Shown here: in pieces, positions 9,687 through 12,067 of the stretch
Numbering within the stretch: the first letter of the stretch is position 1
Layout of the letters: every line of letters starts with the position of its first letter
Assembly (NCBI GenBank): GCA_021812505.1
Contig: JAKANG010000007.1
Coordinates: 1-12,067 of the forward strand
Origin: Pseudomonadota bacterium
GTDB lineage: Bacteria; Pseudomonadota; Alphaproteobacteria; Rhizobiales; Beijerinckiaceae
Length of the DNA stretch: 12,067 nucleotides
Direction: 5' to 3'
Translations under genes and position numbers: made by a program
The notes under the pieces: model-generated
Databases searched by the model: none
What the model saw: the letters and a program-made list of their open reading frames with translations, nothing else
What the model was told of the DNA's origin: nothing

Positions 9687-10674
9687 ACTTGGCCAGCTCA
9701 TTGCGTGGATTATAGGGGGAGTCGGCGCGCATCTTCCGCGCCAGTTCCTCAAGCTCGGTCTGGGCGCCTTCGGGCAGGACGATGCGCAAGGTCACCAGCA
9801 GATCGCCGGCCGGCTTGCCCCCGATGGCGGGCAGCCCCTTGCCGCGCAGACGAAGCGTGCGGCCGGAATTGCTGTGCGGCGGCAGGTTCAGCTCTACCTT
9901 GCCGCTCAAGGTGGGCGCTTCGACTTTCGCGCCCAGCACCGCCTCGTAAAGCGCGATCGGCAGGTCGAGCCGCAAATCGCGTCCATCGATGCGGAACAGG
10001 CCGTGTTTCTCGAAACGCACGGTCACCAGCGCGTCGCCCGCCGGACCGCCGCCAGCGCCGGGCTGGCCCTGGCCGCGCAGACGAATCACTTTGCCTTCCT
10101 CGATGCCGGCCGGGACATTGACTTCCAGCGTGCGGCCATTGGGCGTCAGCACCCGCGCCTTGCCGCCGTGGATGGCGGTTTCGAGAGTAATGGCGGCTTC
10201 GAGCGCGACATCGCCGCCAGTCTCGCGCGCCTGCCGCGCGCCGCCGCCGAAGCCGGCGCGTCCCGCGCCCCGCCCGCCGCTGAACAGATCGGCGAAAATG
10301 TCCGCCGCCTCGAAGCCGCGGCCGCCGCCGAAATTGAATTCGAAATGCTCGCCACCGGGCCCGCCGCCGCGCCGGAATCCGCCAGTTCCAAACCCTCCTG
10401 GACCCGCGCCGGCGCCAAAACCCTCGAAACCGGGATGGCGTGGCTTGCCTTCGGCGTCGATCTCGCCGCGGTCGAACTGGGCGCGCTTCTTTTCGTCGCC
10501 GACGATCTCGTAGGCGGCGTTGATCTCGGCGAATTTTTCCTTCGCCTTGGGATCCTTGGGGTTCTGGTCGGGATGGTGCTGTTTTGCGAGCTTGCGGAAG
10601 GCCTTTTTGACATCGGCCTGCGTGGCGCCCTTGCCGACGCCGAGAACTTGGTAGGGATCGCGCATTCTCGTCAT
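9685..10674 (-). CDS. DnaJ-class co-chaperone lacking the zinc finger (CbpA-like)
   Basis: The 329-residue protein has an N-terminal J-domain (RDPYQVLGV to AQFDRG, about 5-70) with the HPD triad at 34-36 that stimulates DnaK ATPase. A Gly/Phe-rich linker (about 80-160) follows, then two beta-rich client-binding domains (VLTPNGRTLEVNVPAGIEEG and VEAPTLSGKVELNLPP). There is no CxxCxGxG zinc finger and in fact no cysteine at all, so this is a class II J-protein like CbpA rather than DnaJ itself. Its likely partner is DnaK in the cytoplasm, in protein folding or stress. The start at 10674 (MTRMRDPYQ) is uncertain; the in-frame Met at 10665 (MRDPYQ) is equally plausible, and neither has a strong ribosome-binding site. 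It lies 52 bases after the lipoprotein gene on the same strand. Confidence 0.9.
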   Translation of the reverse strand: MTRMRDPYQVLGVGKGATQADVKKAFRKLAKQHHPDQNPKDPKAKEKFAEINAAYEIVGDEKKRAQFDRGEIDAEGKPRHPGFEGFGAGAGPGGFGTGGFRRGGGPGGEHFEFNFGGGRGFEAADIFADLFSGGRGAGRAGFGGGARQARETGGDVALEAAITLETAIHGGKARVLTPNGRTLEVNVPAGIEEGKVIRLRGQGQPGAGGGPAGDALVTVRFEKHGLFRIDGRDLRLDLPIALYEAVLGAKVEAPTLSGKVELNLPPHSNSGRTLRLRGKGLPAIGGKPAGDLLVTLRIVLPEGAQTELEELARKMRADSPYNPRNELAK

Positions 10675-10687
10675 AAGCCCATTTCAC

Positions 10688-10712
10688 CGGCGGCCCCCGC
10701 GAGGCGCCGCCG
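10688..10712 (-). promoter_or_regulatory. GC-rich hairpin between the surface lipoprotein and J-protein genes
   Basis: CGGCGGC (10688-10694) and GCCGCCG (10706-10712) form a perfect 7-bp stem around 11 bases, within the 52-base gap between the two minus-strand genes. No T-run follows in the direction of transcription, so it may be an mRNA processing or stability element, or chance in GC-rich DNA. Confidence 0.35.
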
Positions 10713-10726
10713 CCATGTCTTCGCCT

Positions 10727-11191
10727 CTATTTGGGCGAGAGATGGGCTTCGCGCAAGGGGGCGGCCGCTTTCGGCGGCTGAAGCTCCGCGATTTTCCATT
10801 GCGCGTTCTTGTCGCGGCAGGCCGAACCCTCCTCGACATGGGCGCTGGCCTGGATCTCGAATCGGGCCGAGAATCGGCGGCAGATCAGATCCTTCGACGG
10901 AAACGCGAAGCCGATCGGGGTGATGTCGCCATGTGCTTTGCTCATCGGGTTGTCCCAGCGCACTGACGCGCCGTTGCCCTGGGGGTCGAGCGCGATGGCC
11001 AAAGCGCCGAGGACACGGCGGCGGTCTTCTTCGTCGAGCGCGGCCGGCAGATGGGACGCGGCGTCGCCCTGGGGCGGCGGCGCCGAAATCGAGCCGGTCG
11101 GCTGGGTGTCGATTCCCCCTTCCAGCGGCGTCGCCACAGCGCAGGCCGCGAGGCCCTGGCACAGCACGGCGCAGCCGATCAGGCGACGCAA
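10727..11191 (-). CDS. RT0821/Lpp0805-type surface lipoprotein
   Basis: Read from the TTG at 11191 this is a 154-residue lipoprotein. MRR, a short hydrophobic stretch and the lipobox LAAC give a modified cysteine at residue 17. A low-complexity Pro/Gly segment follows, then a conserved globular part with [49 protein letters not shown] and [17 protein letters not shown] recognise this pattern from proteins named RT0821/Lpp0805 family surface protein, related to the rickettsial 17-kDa antigen. The two conserved cysteines (ICRRF, SACRD) may form a disulfide. The frame also opens at a TTG at 11254, but those 21 extra residues would precede an otherwise perfect signal peptide, so 11191 is preferred despite lacking a clear Shine-Dalgarno. 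It is likely co-transcribed with the J-protein gene and divergent from pdxH. Function in the envelope is unknown. Confidence 0.75.
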   Translation of the reverse strand: MRRLIGCAVLCQGLAACAVATPLEGGIDTQPTGSISAPPPQGDAASHLPAALDEEDRRRVLGALAIALDPQGNGASVRWDNPMSKAHGDITPIGFAFPSKDLICRRFSARFEIQASAHVEEGSACRDKNAQWKIAELQPPKAAAPLREAHLSPK

Positions 11192-11203
11192 GAGCGGAAA
11201 ATC

Positions 11204-11232
11204 TTGCTGCCCGCGCGACGGCGATTCACTAT
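11204..11232 (+). promoter_or_regulatory. pdxH: Candidate promoter of pdxH
   Basis: TTGCTG (11204-11209) and CACTAT (11227-11232) are spaced by 17 bases and fit a weak sigma70-type promoter, each matching three of six consensus bases, including the A2 and T6 of the -10 box. Transcription would begin near 11239. That leaves a leader of about 60 bases before the ATG at 11300 and would exclude the upstream in-frame ATG at 11231. Resemblance only. Confidence 0.3.
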
Positions 11233-11299
11233 GCTGGAACAGGGGCAGACGCAAGCGGGCGCGATCCGTACCAAAGAACTCCGGGAAGGCTATATTCCA

Positions 11300-11914
11300 A
11301 TGAACGCATTAACGGGGCGTAACCACAGGCCCGCCCACGAGCCTTTCGCCTTGTTCAAAAACTGGATGGACGAGGCGGAAAAACACGAGATCAACGATCC
11401 CAACGCCATGTGCCTCGCCACGGTGGACGCGAAAGGACTTCCCAACGCCCGTATGGTGCTGCTGAAGGGTTTCGACGACGACGGTTTCGTTTTCTATACC
11501 AATCGCGAAAGCGTCAAGGGAAACGAACTGGCGGCGCATCCAAGCGCGGCGGGGGTGCTGCACTGGAAGAGCCTGCGCCGGCAGTTTCGCTTTCGCGGCC
11601 TGGTCGAACTGGTCGACGACGCCGAATCGGACGCCTATTTCGCCAGCCGCGCGCGCGACAGCCGCATCGGCGCCTGGGCGAGCCTTCAATCGCGGACGCT
11701 GGAAAGTCGCTTCGCGCTGGAAAAGGCGGTCGCGCTCCAGGCCGCGCGCTTCAATATCGGGCCGGTGCCGCGCCCGCCATACTGGGGCGGCTACCGCATC
11801 CGTCCGGTCGAGATCGAATTCTGGTCGGACAAGCCGTTCCGCCTGCACGAGCGCATCCGCTACACGCGGGCAAAGCCGGAGGGCGACTGGGTGAGCGAGG
11901 GGCTCTATCCGTGA
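11300..11914 (+). CDS. pdxH: Pyridoxamine 5'-phosphate oxidase
   Basis: PdxH uses FMN and O2 to oxidise pyridoxine or pyridoxamine 5'-phosphate to pyridoxal 5'-phosphate, the last step of vitamin B6 synthesis and salvage, in the cytoplasm. The 204-residue product carries the FMN-binding block [18 protein letters not shown] (51-68), HWKSLRRQ (88-95), [12 protein letters not shown] (121-132) and the C-terminal signature [15 protein letters not shown] (161-175). RLHER (181-185) supplies the Arg and His equivalent to Arg197 and His199 of the E. coli enzyme. The start at 11300 has GGGAAGG (11283-11289) upstream and gives the usual rhizobial length. An in-frame ATG at 11231 would add 23 residues without family character. 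The stop overlaps the next gene by four bases (GTGA), implying translational coupling. Confidence 0.96.
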   Translation: MNALTGRNHRPAHEPFALFKNWMDEAEKHEINDPNAMCLATVDAKGLPNARMVLLKGFDDDGFVFYTNRESVKGNELAAHPSAAGVLHWKSLRRQFRFRGLVELVDDAESDAYFASRARDSRIGAWASLQSRTLESRFALEKAVALQAARFNIGPVPRPPYWGGYRIRPVEIEFWSDKPFRLHERIRYTRAKPEGDWVSEGLYP

Positions 11915-12067
11915 GCCCGTCCCGCCGCCTCTACCCGGCGCAACCTGCTCTCGCCGTCAGCATCGCGGTGTTCCGCGAAGGGAAGGTGCTGCTGGCGAGC
12001 CGCTCCGAGGCGCCTTACCGGCGCATGTTCACCCTCCCGGGCGGGCTCGTCGAGACCGGCGAGACGG
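11911..12067 (+). CDS. NUDIX hydrolase, N-terminal part (cut by window edge)
   Basis: A GTG at 11911 inside the pdxH stop (GTGA overlap) opens a frame that stays open to the window edge, 52 complete codons. The product starts with the first beta strands of a NUDIX fold ([19 protein letters not shown]) and reaches [13 protein letters not shown], the beginning of the NUDIX box G-x5-E. The rest of the box, with its catalytic REUXEE residues, lies beyond the window. NUDIX enzymes hydrolyse nucleoside diphosphates linked to another group; the substrate here cannot be told. GAGGGG about nine bases upstream could serve as ribosome-binding site. The overlap suggests co-expression with pdxH. Family is well supported, substrate is not. 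Confidence 0.88.
   Translation, partial: MSPSRRLYPAQPALAVSIAVFREGKVLLASRSEAPYRRMFTLPGGLVETGET

Noticed and set aside
9490..10923. 477-codon plus-strand frame antisense to the J-protein gene
   Set aside because: The opposite strand carries an intact J-domain and client-binding domains; this frame has no recognisable character.

Overview
This GC-rich window of about 12 kb reads as an ordinary chromosomal stretch of an alphaproteobacterium. Protein style (an acyl-CoA ligase starting MLGLMQ, a UvrB with a long N-terminal extension, an RT0821-type lipoprotein beside pdxH) points to Hyphomicrobiales (Rhizobiales), perhaps the Beijerinckiaceae/Methylocystaceae side. That placement is inference from remembered homologues. 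There are ten protein genes, eight complete and two cut by the window edges. I see no rRNA, tRNA, CRISPR array, insertion sequence, prophage or toxin-antitoxin gene.

Layout. The left edge holds the first 290 codons of hrpB, a DEAH-box ATP-dependent helicase, on the minus strand (1-870). It is head to head with kup, a complete K+ uptake permease (1011-2951). A small uncharacterised lipoprotein follows (3118-3510), then a gene-poor stretch of about 260 bases carrying a degenerate REP-like palindrome. Next come uvrB (3775-6339) and, only 28 bases later, an AMP-forming acyl-CoA ligase (6368-7990). A secreted, Pro/Ala-rich L,D-transpeptidase (8132-9658) ends the plus-strand run. It converges on a minus-strand pair: an RT0821/Lpp0805-type surface lipoprotein (11191-10727) followed by a zinc-finger-less, cysteine-free DnaJ-class co-chaperone (10674-9685). 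Divergent from that pair are pdxH (11300-11914) and a NUDIX hydrolase, which overlaps pdxH by four bases and runs off the right edge.

Functional reading. Most genes are core-metabolism, repair or envelope genes without one shared pathway. Possible co-transcribed pairs are uvrB with the acyl-CoA ligase, the surface lipoprotein with the J-protein, and pdxH with the NUDIX gene. Three gene products belong to the envelope: two lipoproteins and the L,D-transpeptidase, which would make 3-3 peptidoglycan cross-links.

The hunt found no convincing new system. The observations worth a second look are regulatory-scale structures: a hairpin that buries the Shine-Dalgarno of the acyl-CoA ligase, a 10-bp perfect inverted repeat immediately before the L,D-transpeptidase ribosome-binding site, short hairpins near kup and in the lipoprotein/J-protein gap, and the REP-like element before uvrB. 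At protein level, the long UvrB extension, the cysteine-free J-protein and the uncharacterised lipoprotein stand out mildly.
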